Shown piece after piece: positions 21,301 to 30,575 of a DNA stretch of 55,804 nt. Position 1 is the first letter of the stretch. Each line of letters opens with the position of its first letter. The notes under the pieces were generated by a model. The model saw only the letters and a list, made by a program, of their open reading frames with translations. It made no database searches and was not told the DNA's origin. Origin of the DNA: a virus; IMG/VR virus record IMGVR_UViG_3300021138_000032, positions 1 through 55,804 of that record. One strand, given 5' to 3'. Position numbers and translations under genes: made by a program.

Positions 21301-21758
21301 ACCCAATTAGCATTGTTAGCATCATTCCAAGTTATATTGGCGCGGCTTAAATTTTTGCTATTGATGTCATTGATGTTTTCAGTTGTATTAACAGAATTTA
21401 TTTTTAAAAACCCGCTTGCTGCAACATTGCGATTAGGAATATAATTTAGTTGTTTTACTAGTTTCAGGACGCTATCACGGCGTTCTGCTGTTTCAAGAAA
21501 GTTTTCACGAGCGTTTAAATCTGCACGAAAAGCTACACTTTGAGCAGTAAATGCAATAAGGTCAAGAAGAGCTACATATTCACTGCTTTCAATGAAATCA
21601 TTGAAATCTTCAGCATAATAAGTCTTGATATAATCAACCATTACTTTACGAAGAGTTTCAAAGTCATAGCTTTGAAAATCTGCATTAGAGAAGGTTGTAT
21701 AAATCTTCTTCCAATCTTCGGTAGCAAATATGTTAGTTTGTCTAGTATTAGATGCCAT
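18366..21758 (-). CDS. 6: Baseplate wedge protein gp6-like
   Basis: 1130 residues, longer than T4 gp6 (about 660). The N-terminal ~120 residues match the gp6/J-like wedge family pattern. They include YDFETLRKVMVDYIKTYYAEDF, FIESSEYVALLDLIAFTAQS, then FRADLNARENFLETA and RRDSVLKLVKQLNY. In T4, gp6 forms the iris-like inner ring of the baseplate and binds gp7 and gp25. Here gp25 lies directly upstream and the giant gp7-position gene 14 nt downstream, the same neighbourhood. The middle is beta-rich and less conserved. A GAGA-type ribosome site and an AATAAATA late-promoter motif precede the ATG. Confidence 0.88.
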   Translation of the reverse strand: MASNTRQTNIFATEDWKKIYTTFSNADFQSYDFETLRKVMVDYIKTYYAEDFNDFIESSEYVALLDLIAFTAQSVAFRADLNARENFLETAERRDSVLKLVKQLNYIPNRNVAASGFLKINSVNTTENINDINSKNLSRANITWNDANNANWVSQFTQVLNAAFTSSQKVGKPYASKTINGVRTEQYNIAIPNTILPIFNFGTNVNSIPTNFEAVSANILTTDTITESDPGTRGQFGIIYQNDSRGNASANTGFFIYFKQGQLNSVDFNINEKIANRVFSIGSDNVNNNDVWMYELVNGTLGTQWTQVANTSGSNAIYNSVARGIRTLYSVNTRINDQIDLVFGDGSFSDIPLGNYRSYYRISNGLTYRISPSDMGNVIIAIPYISSNGRTETLSLNASLQYTVSNSSRRDLTNEIKQKAPQAYYTQNRMVNGEDYNILPYTNYSDIVKVKSVNRFASGVSRGLDITDPTGKYTSTDLYAKDGVFYKNQYNKTFNFTFASRNDILTVLNAQIMKIMGDYPMKHFYYENWSTIELSSLQPTTWTRTTDDTSTSTGFFYASADTTKKPVSIGVGNTDYRKYLLIGSLIKFAAPTGQYFDATNTLVTGTPQLSTDRTYIWASIQSITGTGNSTVLVAGRKIGAVTISETIPSGAIVDQIYTPFSNTLQYNTINTIVSYILNKTEFALEYRYNLTASNADPWYIIPISSVDSTSAFNLTTQGTATDSSWLFKFNTDGVKYTVTYRQLDYVFGSSSQVSFINTNPYAVYDAATNTLVNDNIRVLDVNSNISNDVNLNIFKNVVMSDGYTDSTRIYVTYPVSSTSRLPTDPNIFNKIASSAGYVFFKQYTDSDNLIRYSLVPIGGINILYTTFSQINYVRNTFPTGTVFYASADAMFYQIQSINSIATVVDVSSLYQVFLGRQNLIFEYQHNAENTRRIDPAATNLIDTYILTRSYDEVYRNYVADNTGTVEKPADLDNVTLTNSYSGLFDYKMISDEMILNAGIYKLLFGAKAHSSLQANFQVVKNPSTTVSNTEIQSRVVDAINLYFALDNWDFGDTFYFSELSAYLHQQLSEYISSIVLVPVDNSASFGSLYEIRCQPNEIFLSAATVENVQVVSGVLSGINAAGITLSTVNY

Positions 21759-21775
21759 GTTTTTTCTCTATCATT

Positions 21776-21783
21776 TATTTATT
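21776..21783 (-). promoter_or_regulatory. Late promoter motif AATAAATA upstream of gp6
   Basis: The minus strand has AATAAATA (7 of 8 matches to TATAAATA) 18 nt before the gp6 ATG. This spacing is nearly identical to that at 1966 and 30576. It lies in the 45-nt gap between gp25 and gp6, so it would add a start point inside the baseplate cluster. Confidence 0.5.
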
Positions 21784-21803
21784 TTAATAATAATATGCTA
21801 CTA

Positions 21804-22190
21804 TTAAAGCACAAATAGATTATTGGCAACTTTATCAAATATCACAGATAACTGAGCAATCTTATTATCTGTAGCAAATTGTAGTTGAAAGTTTAGCACT
21901 AAACCACGACCATCTGGTGACTCTTGCACAAGTGTACTACTCACAACATTAAATCTAGGATCATATGCTATAATTCTATCAATATCTTTTTTAATTTCAG
22001 TTTTTAATGCTGGCGTTAACGGGTCAAACAGTCTATTCCAGATTATAGTACCAACATTTGGATTCATAAGTTTTTCACCTTTACGAATTTGCAAATGATT
22101 TAATAAATCTTGCACTATGAGATCATTATCGCTGATCGCACATGGTCCAAAATCTCTATTAACAGTACTATAACCTTTATACAATGCCAT
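21804..22190 (-). CDS. 25: Baseplate wedge protein gp25-like
   Basis: 128 residues, matching T4 gp25 (132). It has the GPW/gp25 family layout: an N-terminal GYSTVNRDFGPCAISDNDLI, a LLNHLQIRKGEKLMNPNVGT helix-turn with IIWNRLFDPLT, a basic helix KTEIKKDIDRIIAYDPRF, and a final two-strand segment. In T4, gp25 sits in the inner baseplate, bridging the wedge to sheath initiation. Despite an old 'acidic lysozyme' label for this family, it is structural and not an enzyme. It lies between the hub gene and gp6, as expected for a wedge operon. Confidence 0.88.
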   Translation of the reverse strand: MALYKGYSTVNRDFGPCAISDNDLIVQDLLNHLQIRKGEKLMNPNVGTIIWNRLFDPLTPALKTEIKKDIDRIIAYDPRFNVVSSTLVQESPDGRGLVLNFQLQFATDNKIAQLSVIFDKVANNLFVL

Positions 22191-22205
22191 GTTATATTTA
22201 CCTTA

Positions 22206-25200
22206 TTAACAACTGCCAGCGGCTGAGCCAGTGGCAGCACTTCCTTGTGGAGTAGTTTGTGCACCAGTTGTTGCTGCGCCACTGCCTGGATCGCTTGGCG
22301 GAGTAGTAATAGGCGCAGAAGTTGATGAATTAACCGTATTATCCGCACCTGAAGAATTTACCACTTCATTTGTACGAGGATCATATGTTAATCCAGCATT
22401 ACTTTGGTCTGGAGTAGCAGGAGTTTGGTTAACAATTAGATTATCAGATGGCGGCGCTGGAGGCGCAACGCCAATACCTACTGGCTGTTCGGTATAATCG
22501 CTATTTCTACCAATATCTGTTGCATTAAGTGTTTGGCTGTTATATGCAGTTGATGGCGCAGCAGCAGTTGGTTCTTCATAATAACCAGTAAAGTTACCCA
22601 TTCCATCATAAACTGGTTGTGGAGTAGTAGTAGTGGTCGATGATGTATCAGTTATAACTGATGTGCTGCTAGGAGAACTATACAGATATGATGTATCAGT
22701 TGCAGTTGGAGTAGTTCCTGTTTCAATCTGATTCATTGCACTTGGTGTAACAGTGGTGCTATCAGTTGCCGCAGTAGTATTATTAGCACTTCCATCACCA
22801 GAAACAGTAGTTCCAGATGGACTAGATGAATTATACAGATATGATGTATCCGTTGTACTAGAACTAGCACTAGAAGTACTGCTTGAACTTTGATTTACTA
22901 CTTCGCCTGTTCTTGGATCATAGTATGACCCCGCAGTAGATGTATCTGTTAGATTTCTTGCATCGCTTGTTGCAGTTGCAGTAGTAGCATTTTGTGCGTT
23001 TAGTTCTGCTTGCTGTTGTGGATCAAGTGTTCCAGTTGGCTGTCCAGGGTCTACTGTGCTGCTTACAGGCGATGGAGCGCCATTGACGAGGACGCCACTT
23101 GGATTTGTTGGTGTAGTAACAACAGCAAAATTCTGTGCTCCTTCTGGAGCATTTGGATCGACTGCGATAACTCTGGTACCACACGCATGTCCTGCCCACT
23201 GATCTTGCACCACAATACCTGTTACATTGCCGTTTGCATCTGTTTGTTGTCCAAGATAGATAGCGGCATGACTTTGACCAGAAACATTTTGATATGTTCC
23301 GTTGCTACCAAATGTAGCAATAACAGTTCCAGTTGGAGGAGGGTTACTGATAACATTGCTGCCTGGACTCCAAGTACCAGTGTAGCCAACATTGCTTGCT
23401 GCTTGAACTAGTGCAACGCATTGTCCGCTGCCAACGCTTGTTCCGATATATTGGGTGTACGCCGCGCCACCACTGCTTGCAGTATCACCAAGTCCTGTGG
23501 CGGCAGACACTGTGCTACTAACTGCACCAGAAACATTATTAACAACAGTGCTTACACCACTGCTTACGGTGTTTACAACATTGTTTACAGTGCCGCCAAC
23601 AGTGTTTACAACATTATTAACAACGCCGCCAACAGTAGTTCCAATAGCGGTACCAACAGTAGCAGCAACATTGTTAAGAACACCTCCTACTACACGATTA
23701 ACAACATTATTGACAATACCACCAATTAAGCTGCTACCACCACTTAGAAGCGATGGACTAGCTGGACTAATATATCCAGTTGTATAAGGCTGTGTTCCGT
23801 TATTTTGCCAAGGACCAGTTGTTGGCTGTGCTGCATTTGTGAATGTAGTTGGGTCTACTCCCAAACTTTCGGCACAACCAGTAGCAATTTGCTCATATGA
23901 ATAAATTACTCGTTTTTGGATATAATATATTACTGCGCTTGCCCATGCAATACGAGTTGCTGGATCAAGTAAACCAACATAAGCAGTTGGATCAACGCCA
24001 AGGGTGCTTTGCATAAAGCGAACAAACTGAGAAACAGCATTGTCTGTAACTTTTCCTTGCATATATGCTGCAATAAGCTGCGCACAGGTAAGTGGACTGT
24101 TGCCAGCAACACTATCAAATAATATCATTAGCGCAGCAATACCGTCTTCTGGGCGAGCATATACCGCTAAATTATTTGCAAAACCAACCGCAAACCCGTC
24201 ATTGCTACTGTATTGTAGATTACCTGGATTATTTTGAAGTTCGCCCGTTGAATACTGTGCGTTATTATAACTAGGTTGAGACTGTGAAACATCAAACGCA
24301 GCACCTGTACCAAATGATATATTTTGCAGATTGCTTAAAGTAGTATAAGATTGACCACCAGTATTGTTATTATAATTTGCAGGAGAATATTGTGCAAACG
24401 CACTGCTTTGACCAGCAAAACTACCCTGTGGACCGCTGTTATATGTAATTGGACCAATGTTATTGGTCATTGGTCCATAGTTTTGTGTTACAGTGCTACT
24501 GCCATAGTTATTGGTTGCGCCATATGGCCCAGCCGCACCAGCAGGTAGTCCTTGATTTGCGCCATAACTTGGCTGTGCTTGTGGATTTGCAACTCCTCCA
24601 CCAGACGCTGCTTTGTGACCACTCCATGCTTCTTTAGTAGGCATAGATTTAGGCGGGCTTGCTGAGCCAGCAGCTTGCGCTGGCGTAGCCCCTGCGGTGT
24701 TTAATGTAACGCAGCTTCCTTTAAGGTCAATGTGTCCGCCGCTTTGTATCTGTAGGCAGCTATCGCCTGTTAGATATGTACTTGCACCTTTCAAATGTAA
24801 TCCACTGGTTCCAAGAATTTTTGTAGTTCCACCGCCATTAATGTTTACATCTTTTCCTTGAATGTTTAGCGCAGCATCGCTTAATATATCAATTGTTCCG
24901 CCATGCAGTTTTAATGCGCCTTTGGTTTCTAGATTGATTCCACTATTTGCACTTATGTTTACTGCGCTTCCACTATAAACATTAATATCGCCTTGTGAAT
25001 TAATTTCAACCCAACTTGTTCCTTTACTATTAATTACATAGATAAAATCTTTAGTGTCATTCATCATTATCATATGACCGCCTGCTGTACGCAGGCGCAT
25101 CATTTGATTTTTTCCGTTAGCATCGCCATCATCCATAATAAAGGTGTGACCGCCTTTTCTACCTTTAACCGCTATCTTTTTACCTGGAGGCGTTCCATTA

Positions 25201-25898
25201 GGGCCTGGCACTCCAGGATTTTCTGGATCAGGAACTATTTGTGGGTCGGCTGGATTAATAGGAGCGCCTGGAGTGCTGATACCAAATACACGGCTTGGCG
25301 TTTCACGAAATGCGCTGCTTGTTCCTGGACCGCGATCTGGGTCTTGCAACAGTCCTTGTTTAGTCCAAATTGCTTCTTGTATACTATGTGGTAATTTTTT
25401 TAAAGTGGCAGGATTGTTTAACGCACTAGGATCAGTTTTATCATCAAAGAAATCAACAACAGGAGCAGGAGAAGAGCCATCAACTGGAGCACTAAGGCCA
25501 GGAATCATGTGCATACTAGGCCATTCAGGTATACATCCAAACCAATATCCACGGCTTGGGTCGCCACCAACAAATGTGCAAAGAACTTTAACGCCAATAT
25601 CTGGCGGAACAAACCACATACCATAAGAATGTGGACTTCCGCTATAATCGCTGCCATCACGATTATTAGTAACGCCGTAAAATGGAGTACAATAACTTAC
25701 TGTTCGCCAAGTTGAATCATCCGTTGGATCGCCGCCTAGTTCTGCTATCCAGACTTGAAGTTTACCGCTGCGGATAGGGTCAGTATTTGCTTTTACAATA
25801 CCTACAAATGGTCCAGCATTAATTCTAATGCCATCGGCTTGTTCTTGTGTACTCCATTTAGGAGCTTTTCTAAATTCTGTATGACTAAGATCGGCCAT
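22206..25898 (-). CDS. 5: gp5-like baseplate hub/spike protein with C-terminal peptidoglycan-active domains
   Basis: 1230 residues (T4 gp5: 575). Residues ~1-140 form an OB-fold-like domain (GPFVGIVKANTDPIRSGKLQ, WFVPPDIGVKVLCTFVGGDP). Residues ~280-405 are short strand repeats (INVYSGSAVNISANSGINL and similar) of the type that builds the gp5/VgrG beta-helix spike. A Gly/Tyr/Asn-rich linker follows. Residues ~550-680 resemble a lytic-transglycosylase-like structural domain (NNPGNLQY...ARPEDGIAALM). A repeat of GGVVNNVVNTV type leads to residues ~812-920, a BPSL0067/CHAP-like cysteine amidase fold with GQCVALVQ, SHAAIYLGQ and DQWAG as candidate Cys, His and polar residues. The tail is Ser/Thr-rich, with YDPRT(G/N)EVVN repeated. 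T4 gp5 carries its lysozyme between OB fold and helix; here the candidate enzymes follow the spike. Confidence 0.8.
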   Translation of the reverse strand: MADLSHTEFRKAPKWSTQEQADGIRINAGPFVGIVKANTDPIRSGKLQVWIAELGGDPTDDSTWRTVSYCTPFYGVTNNRDGSDYSGSPHSYGMWFVPPDIGVKVLCTFVGGDPSRGYWFGCIPEWPSMHMIPGLSAPVDGSSPAPVVDFFDDKTDPSALNNPATLKKLPHSIQEAIWTKQGLLQDPDRGPGTSSAFRETPSRVFGISTPGAPINPADPQIVPDPENPGVPGPNGTPPGKKIAVKGRKGGHTFIMDDGDANGKNQMMRLRTAGGHMIMMNDTKDFIYVINSKGTSWVEINSQGDINVYSGSAVNISANSGINLETKGALKLHGGTIDILSDAALNIQGKDVNINGGGTTKILGTSGLHLKGASTYLTGDSCLQIQSGGHIDLKGSCVTLNTAGATPAQAAGSASPPKSMPTKEAWSGHKAASGGGVANPQAQPSYGANQGLPAGAAGPYGATNNYGSSTVTQNYGPMTNNIGPITYNSGPQGSFAGQSSAFAQYSPANYNNNTGGQSYTTLSNLQNISFGTGAAFDVSQSQPSYNNAQYSTGELQNNPGNLQYSSNDGFAVGFANNLAVYARPEDGIAALMILFDSVAGNSPLTCAQLIAAYMQGKVTDNAVSQFVRFMQSTLGVDPTAYVGLLDPATRIAWASAVIYYIQKRVIYSYEQIATGCAESLGVDPTTFTNAAQPTTGPWQNNGTQPYTTGYISPASPSLLSGGSSLIGGIVNNVVNRVVGGVLNNVAATVGTAIGTTVGGVVNNVVNTVGGTVNNVVNTVSSGVSTVVNNVSGAVSSTVSAATGLGDTASSGGAAYTQYIGTSVGSGQCVALVQAASNVGYTGTWSPGSNVISNPPPTGTVIATFGSNGTYQNVSGQSHAAIYLGQQTDANGNVTGIVVQDQWAGHACGTRVIAVDPNAPEGAQNFAVVTTPTNPSGVLVNGAPSPVSSTVDPGQPTGTLDPQQQAELNAQNATTATATSDARNLTDTSTAGSYYDPRTGEVVNQSSSSTSSASSSTTDTSYLYNSSSPSGTTVSGDGSANNTTAATDSTTVTPSAMNQIETGTTPTATDTSYLYSSPSSTSVITDTSSTTTTTPQPVYDGMGNFTGYYEEPTAAAPSTAYNSQTLNATDIGRNSDYTEQPVGIGVAPPAPPSDNLIVNQTPATPDQSNAGLTYDPRTNEVVNSSGADNTVNSSTSAPITTPPSDPGSGAATTGAQTTPQGSAATGSAAGSC

Positions 25899-25908
25899 TT
25901 GTTATCCT

Positions 25909-28900
25909 TTATCCACCATCTTCGATTATGCCTTGTCCACGAGCACCTGTTATATTTGTTCCGCCTGTTGCATCGATAGCACCTACTCCACGATTACGAA
26001 AATCATCATTTCTTATTGGACCGCTGTATTTGTTTGTTGTCGAAGTGTTTGGCGCAGTTACTGTTTTTGTTGCTGGCTCTGCTGGCGGGTTTTCACTAAC
26101 CCCCCCAGTCAGTGCATTAACTGTCTGTGATGGTGCACTGTCACTGCGAGAAGGCGAACTTGGGCTATCTTTTTGATTACGAACACGATAATTTTTAAGT
26201 TTTTGTGTAAACTTGCCACCACTGAAACTACTTGTTACCATGCTAACTTGGAATATTCCACTGAACTGACTATATGTTTGTGCACTATTGAACAGCCCAG
26301 TTGTGTCATCATAATCAGTATTTGGTGTTGCAAAGTAAAAATTAAAATATGCTGGCTTTAAATAATTAACGCTATCACCAGCAAATACATTTGTGCCAAT
26401 AAGTGGGCCATATAGTGGAACATCTTGAGATATCCAATCTGGATCGCCAACAATTGTAATATCCAACTTAAACATGTCGCCACCATTATCATACAATTTT
26501 TCCATAAGATTTTGTACAGCAATTGTAGTATCATCAAGCGTTGGCGCACTAGTATTGTTACGATTTAAAATAGCTTCAACATAGTGATACTTTGGTTTCC
26601 AAAATCTATTGTCGCCAGTTCCATCATAAGAATCTGCTTGTCCAAATCCAGTAACATTGGGGTCTGATTGATCTCCTGGTGCGTCACCACTTTGTTTTTT
26701 AGTAACAGCACTGCCGTTTTTTACTTCAAAAAATGCCATGTTATATTCAATATTAACATCTAATATGTCTTTATTTTGTCCACTATAGATATACAAGTAT
26801 TGCTTGACAATCTCATCATTGCCAACTATTTGTTGGCCAAATCCTACTGCATCTGAACCTCGCACAACATATGGAGTAATAATATATTTTACAGTCCTCT
26901 GATAAAAATTTGTTGCCTTGTCAATGTCACCGAATTTAATAACAGGGTTAATCTTCCAAAGATTTAATGATTGATTGTCATGACCGCTAGGAGTATGTTG
27001 ATTTGTCATATAGCTGCTTACAGAAATAATGCTATTAATAAAATCGGTTATCTTTGTTCCGCTTTGTGCTTTAAATGAACCTTTTGTAAAATCTGCAACC
27101 AAGGAACCAGCTTTACCTGCTTGTAAACTCTGCGTATTATCTGGCGCAGTCATGCTTGTGCCTTGTTGATTAAACTTCTTAGGATTGGCAATAGTAGCAT
27201 TTAAAATTGATGGGTCAAATTGAAATTCATATACATTTGCTTTTGTTTGTCCTGCATTTTTTGGATTTGTTTTTGCAATTTCACTTTTATTAAGAGCATC
27301 TGCTAGCCCTTTTGTAACTGTAGTATTGTCAGCAACCTGACCATTTGTGTTAGCTATACCACTTGCTCTATCAGCAGGATTTTGTCCAGCTTGGTTTGTT
27401 CCATATTGTGCACTAGTAGCATTGAATAAATCTTGAATGGTACCGCCTTGTACCTCAACACTGAATGGAATAGTATTATCTAATGGCGTAGTTCCAACAC
27501 TGTGCACTGGAATGGCATCACAACTATACTTTCCACCGCTAGCAGATACTTTAAATTTCATCTTTGTAAAAGTAAATGGAATATATTTGGTAGTGTTTGG
27601 TATATTTTGCGGCTTACCTAAATCATCGTAGCCTAAAAATTCAATTTTCATAACAAAAAAAGTAAGCGCCCAATTGAAACCAGCTTCTGAATTTAATGAA
27701 GTAGCTAGTTGTTGTAATCTAGCTAAAAAATTAACAGTATATGGTTCAATGATATCAAATTTCATTTTATAGACATCGGTTCCACGAGTTCTATTATCAT
27801 TAGCAACAACTGTTTCTAATTCAAGATTATCGATTGATAAATCAGTTGGAAAAAATTGTCTACTTGCTCCTGCCTCACCATCTCCATATCCACCATCACT
27901 GCACACATAATATGCACCATTCAATAGTACACTTCCAACATTATTTGGCGTTAGTGTACCATTATAAGCAGCATTAATATTATCTCGTGGTACAGCATAT
28001 AAACTTACTCTATATGTCCAATTTACATAATCATGTAATTTATTTTCTTTAACATTAGAGCCGTTAAATCCAGCAGTTTTTGATGAATAACCGCCATTAG
28101 ATGCGCCACTGCCAGCAGAACTATCTCCACTTGGATTAGCTTTTGCAGGACCACTGCCAGTTACTGTTGCGGTAGATGATGGACTACTAATGCCAGTAGG
28201 TTGTAACAGTGGCCGCAAATCAGAAGATAAAGACGAAGGCGATTGGTCATTGAATATGGATGGAGTGGGCGTCCCATAATCACTTCCTGTTAGAGCATCT
28301 GATGCAGGACTTGCTTGATCTTCTACAGTACCAGTTGGCACTGGCGTAACAGGAACTGTAATAGTAGAATTTTGACCGCCAACAGATACAACTTCATTAA
28401 CAGGACTTACATTATTAGTATTTTCTGGCGCAGCAGGTGATACACTAGGCGTAACTGCACCAACGAATGTTGTTCCTTGTCCACTTCCAGTTGCAGTGTT
28501 TCGCGGATCAAGCGCGGCAACCGCATTGCTTTGTTCTATAATTTTGTTTTGTTTGGCAACTTGGTCAGCTAATGCTGCATCTGCATTTGCTTGGTTTCTT
28601 GCTACGCCAACAGGGTCTATGTTAGATGTGGGCTGAGCTATACCAATTTGTGAGTTAGTTGCATCACTGGCAGCAGTGGCAGCTACCCCTACGGTTGGAT
28701 CATTAGCACCGATTGCTGCAGTATTTGCATCTATTTCAGCTTGAAGAGCAGCGGTTCTTGCTTTGGCAGCAGCCAGTGCTGCTTGTGCATTTGCTAAATT
28801 TGTTTGGGATTGTTCTAAAGCAGCTTGACTTGCTGCATCTTGCGCAGCAATTGCGGCATCTTGCGCTGCAAGTAACTGCGCAGGGTCAGCGCCAATTGGG

Positions 28901-29202
28901 TTTTGCAGTATAGGCGTTCCTGTATAAATGCTGTTATCAGGAATATAGTTGCCGCCTTGTCCTTCTATAAAAAAACTATCAGGAGAGATTGTAACAGTTA
29001 ATCCACCACCAGGAACTTGAGGCGCTTGTATAGAACCAACATTTAATGCAGGATACGCACCCGTATTAAGTATAGCAGCTTTTTGATTGTTTATATCGCC
29101 CATAGTAATTTGATTTCCAGCGGCAATTTGCTGGTTTAACCAATTTTTATACTGTGCTTGTGCTGCAGCTAACTGATCGGTTGGTGTTAATGATGTTGCC
29201 AT
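25909..29202 (-). CDS. Large baseplate/hub-associated virion protein
   Basis: 1097 residues, encoded between the gp53-like gene and the gp5-like gene, in the hub neighbourhood. Residues ~105-175 are an Ala/Gln-rich coiled coil (AQDAAIAAQDAASQAALEQS and following). Residues ~180-390 are Pro/Ser/Thr/Gly-rich linker. From ~400 onward the protein is folded-looking: VNWTYRVSLYAVPRDNI, YKMKFDIIEPYTVNFLARL, FTKMKFKVSASGGKYSCDAI, later VEAILNRNNTS and GDPDWISQDVP. Similar large proteins beside gp5 occur in marine T4-like phages as unassigned structural proteins. No separate gp27 is visible, so this protein may supply the gp27-like hub domain; that is inference. The C-terminal 90 residues are again low complexity. 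Confidence 0.6.
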   Translation of the reverse strand: MATSLTPTDQLAAAQAQYKNWLNQQIAAGNQITMGDINNQKAAILNTGAYPALNVGSIQAPQVPGGGLTVTISPDSFFIEGQGGNYIPDNSIYTGTPILQNPIGADPAQLLAAQDAAIAAQDAASQAALEQSQTNLANAQAALAAAKARTAALQAEIDANTAAIGANDPTVGVAATAASDATNSQIGIAQPTSNIDPVGVARNQANADAALADQVAKQNKIIEQSNAVAALDPRNTATGSGQGTTFVGAVTPSVSPAAPENTNNVSPVNEVVSVGGQNSTITVPVTPVPTGTVEDQASPASDALTGSDYGTPTPSIFNDQSPSSLSSDLRPLLQPTGISSPSSTATVTGSGPAKANPSGDSSAGSGASNGGYSSKTAGFNGSNVKENKLHDYVNWTYRVSLYAVPRDNINAAYNGTLTPNNVGSVLLNGAYYVCSDGGYGDGEAGASRQFFPTDLSIDNLELETVVANDNRTRGTDVYKMKFDIIEPYTVNFLARLQQLATSLNSEAGFNWALTFFVMKIEFLGYDDLGKPQNIPNTTKYIPFTFTKMKFKVSASGGKYSCDAIPVHSVGTTPLDNTIPFSVEVQGGTIQDLFNATSAQYGTNQAGQNPADRASGIANTNGQVADNTTVTKGLADALNKSEIAKTNPKNAGQTKANVYEFQFDPSILNATIANPKKFNQQGTSMTAPDNTQSLQAGKAGSLVADFTKGSFKAQSGTKITDFINSIISVSSYMTNQHTPSGHDNQSLNLWKINPVIKFGDIDKATNFYQRTVKYIITPYVVRGSDAVGFGQQIVGNDEIVKQYLYIYSGQNKDILDVNIEYNMAFFEVKNGSAVTKKQSGDAPGDQSDPNVTGFGQADSYDGTGDNRFWKPKYHYVEAILNRNNTSAPTLDDTTIAVQNLMEKLYDNGGDMFKLDITIVGDPDWISQDVPLYGPLIGTNVFAGDSVNYLKPAYFNFYFATPNTDYDDTTGLFNSAQTYSQFSGIFQVSMVTSSFSGGKFTQKLKNYRVRNQKDSPSSPSRSDSAPSQTVNALTGGVSENPPAEPATKTVTAPNTSTTNKYSGPIRNDDFRNRGVGAIDATGGTNITGARGQGIIEDGG

Positions 29203-29203
29203 T

Positions 29204-29521
29204 TTACGAACCTAATGCTGCTTTTAAAGTGCCCGTAGTAGGTATATAGATATATGTTCCAGCAACAAAATCCCACAGTGGGTCAAACAATGTGTTAGGG
29301 TTTCTTGCTGCAAACACCCACCACAGCGCACTATTTCCATATAAATCAAATGCCATCAAATCAGGACGAAGGTTATAAACTGGTGCAATTTGTGTTAATA
29401 CATCGTTAGCTAATTTTGGTATAGGTCTGTATATTAATAAATCTAAAAATTTACCGTTATCAAATTTTGGAGTAGCATAATAAGGACTAGCTTGACTGTA
29501 TGTACTTGTGTTTATAGCCAT
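29204..29521 (-). CDS. 53: Baseplate wedge gp53-like LysM protein
   Basis: 105 residues from the preferred ATG at 29521. An in-frame ATG at 29530 would add three residues, but GGAGG lies 9 nt before the 29521 start and directly abuts the earlier one. The core reads IAPVYNLRPDLMAFDLYGNS, then ALWWVFAARNPN and DPLWDFVAGTYIYIPT, a LysM-like pattern typical of short gp53-like wedge proteins in T4-like phages (T4 gp53 is ~196). In T4 gp53 helps lock wedges around the hub. Its start overlaps the stop of the upstream gene (TAATG), implying translational coupling. Confidence 0.72.
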   Translation of the reverse strand: MAINTSTYSQASPYYATPKFDNGKFLDLLIYRPIPKLANDVLTQIAPVYNLRPDLMAFDLYGNSALWWVFAARNPNTLFDPLWDFVAGTYIYIPTTGTLKAALGS

Positions 29522-30558
29522 TACAACCATCCTCCAGTTCTAGTTCTGCCGCCACCAGCACCAGTTATTAAACTGCCATTGCTAAAATCAGCAAGTCCAA
29601 AGTTATTACTAACATTATTTCTGCTGTATGTTGGTATCATACTTAGGTTCACCGAAAGACTGGTGGGAACTCTTTGGATTTGATTATTGGTAGAACAACT
29701 GATATAGTCTACATCATTTGGAAATGTATAATCAAAACCAGTAATTACTACTGGAATATGATCAAAAGCATATGGACCATAAGCGTCTAGATATAATACA
29801 GGTGGCGGAGTTCCTGTTAAATTGCCTTTGCCATAAAACATTTTAGTTACTGTGCGGAAGAAATGTATCATTGCCATCATATATTCTGCTTCCGCAGGAT
29901 AGTTTGCAGTAAACATTCCTTGCACAGATATGTTATCAATTTGGCTATGTTGATATTGTGGCGTAACATAGTTAGTATGCACTAGTGACATCATGTCATA
30001 ACTTGCTTTATGCGCTACTTGAATAGTAGGAGTATAAGGAAATAATACACCAGCCATCGCCATCAGTGGCCTGAATACTTCACTTTCTCCTATGAATTGT
30101 CCAGTTTGATCATATATTAAAACACGAGTCTCAGTATCATCAGTAAACGCAGCATTGCTTGTATCACTAGTAGGTTGTAATAAATCAGCACTGATTCCGC
30201 CTGATGCTAGACCTGTGCCAAGAAGTCTGGTTGAACTTGGATCATTGCCTATAAGATTATCTGACACTGTACCAACCGCTGCATTAACTGCGCTATTGAT
30301 TAAAGTTGTTTTTAATGTTTGTATACCAAAATTAGTTGGGTTGTTTACGCCATAGTTTGCATAACTTTGTGCTGGCAGTCTATATCCAACAGTTCCAGGA
30401 TTAGGTATCTGTGGGTTATATCCGCTATATACACCAAAATTAGTATTAATACCATACGCAGGTGGCGCTGCCCCGATTCCACTAAAAGGATTTAGTGAAG
30501 TCTGCGGAGTTGGATTTCTCGTATAGTATTGACCTGGGGAATAAGTAAAATTAACCAT
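29521..30558 (-). CDS. Putative baseplate tube-cap/initiator protein (gp48/gp54-like)
   Basis: 345 residues, near the length of T4 gp48 and gp54 (364 and 320). The first ~110 residues are Pro/Gly/Tyr/Asn-rich. The conserved-looking part is residues ~185-310: VQGMFTANYPAEAEYMMAMI, then HFFRTVTKMFYGKGNLTGTP, then VVITGFDYTFPNDVDYISC. I associate this pattern with tube-cap type structural proteins of marine T4-like phages, but only from memory. It is the first gene of the minus-strand baseplate operon and is translationally coupled to the gp53-like gene. A late-promoter motif lies 18 nt upstream. An alternative is a generic baseplate structural protein. Confidence 0.5.
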   Translation of the reverse strand: MVNFTYSPGQYYTRNPTPQTSLNPFSGIGAAPPAYGINTNFGVYSGYNPQIPNPGTVGYRLPAQSYANYGVNNPTNFGIQTLKTTLINSAVNAAVGTVSDNLIGNDPSSTRLLGTGLASGGISADLLQPTSDTSNAAFTDDTETRVLIYDQTGQFIGESEVFRPLMAMAGVLFPYTPTIQVAHKASYDMMSLVHTNYVTPQYQHSQIDNISVQGMFTANYPAEAEYMMAMIHFFRTVTKMFYGKGNLTGTPPPVLYLDAYGPYAFDHIPVVITGFDYTFPNDVDYISCSTNNQIQRVPTSLSVNLSMIPTYSRNNVSNNFGLADFSNGSLITGAGGGRTRTGGWL

Positions 30559-30575
30559 GACTGCCTTAATAAAAA

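Noticed and set aside
21804-22190. Lysozyme activity for gp25
   Set aside because: The old name of the family suggests an enzyme, but gp25 is a structural wedge protein and no catalytic residues are evident.
23500-23740. Short-period repeats as a CRISPR array
   Set aside because: The repeats encode GGVVNNVVNTV-type residues in the hub protein and have no constant repeat-spacer structure.
23010-23787. Plus-strand frames of 100-133 codons
   Set aside because: They are shadows of the repetitive low-complexity and CHAP-like regions of the minus-strand hub gene.
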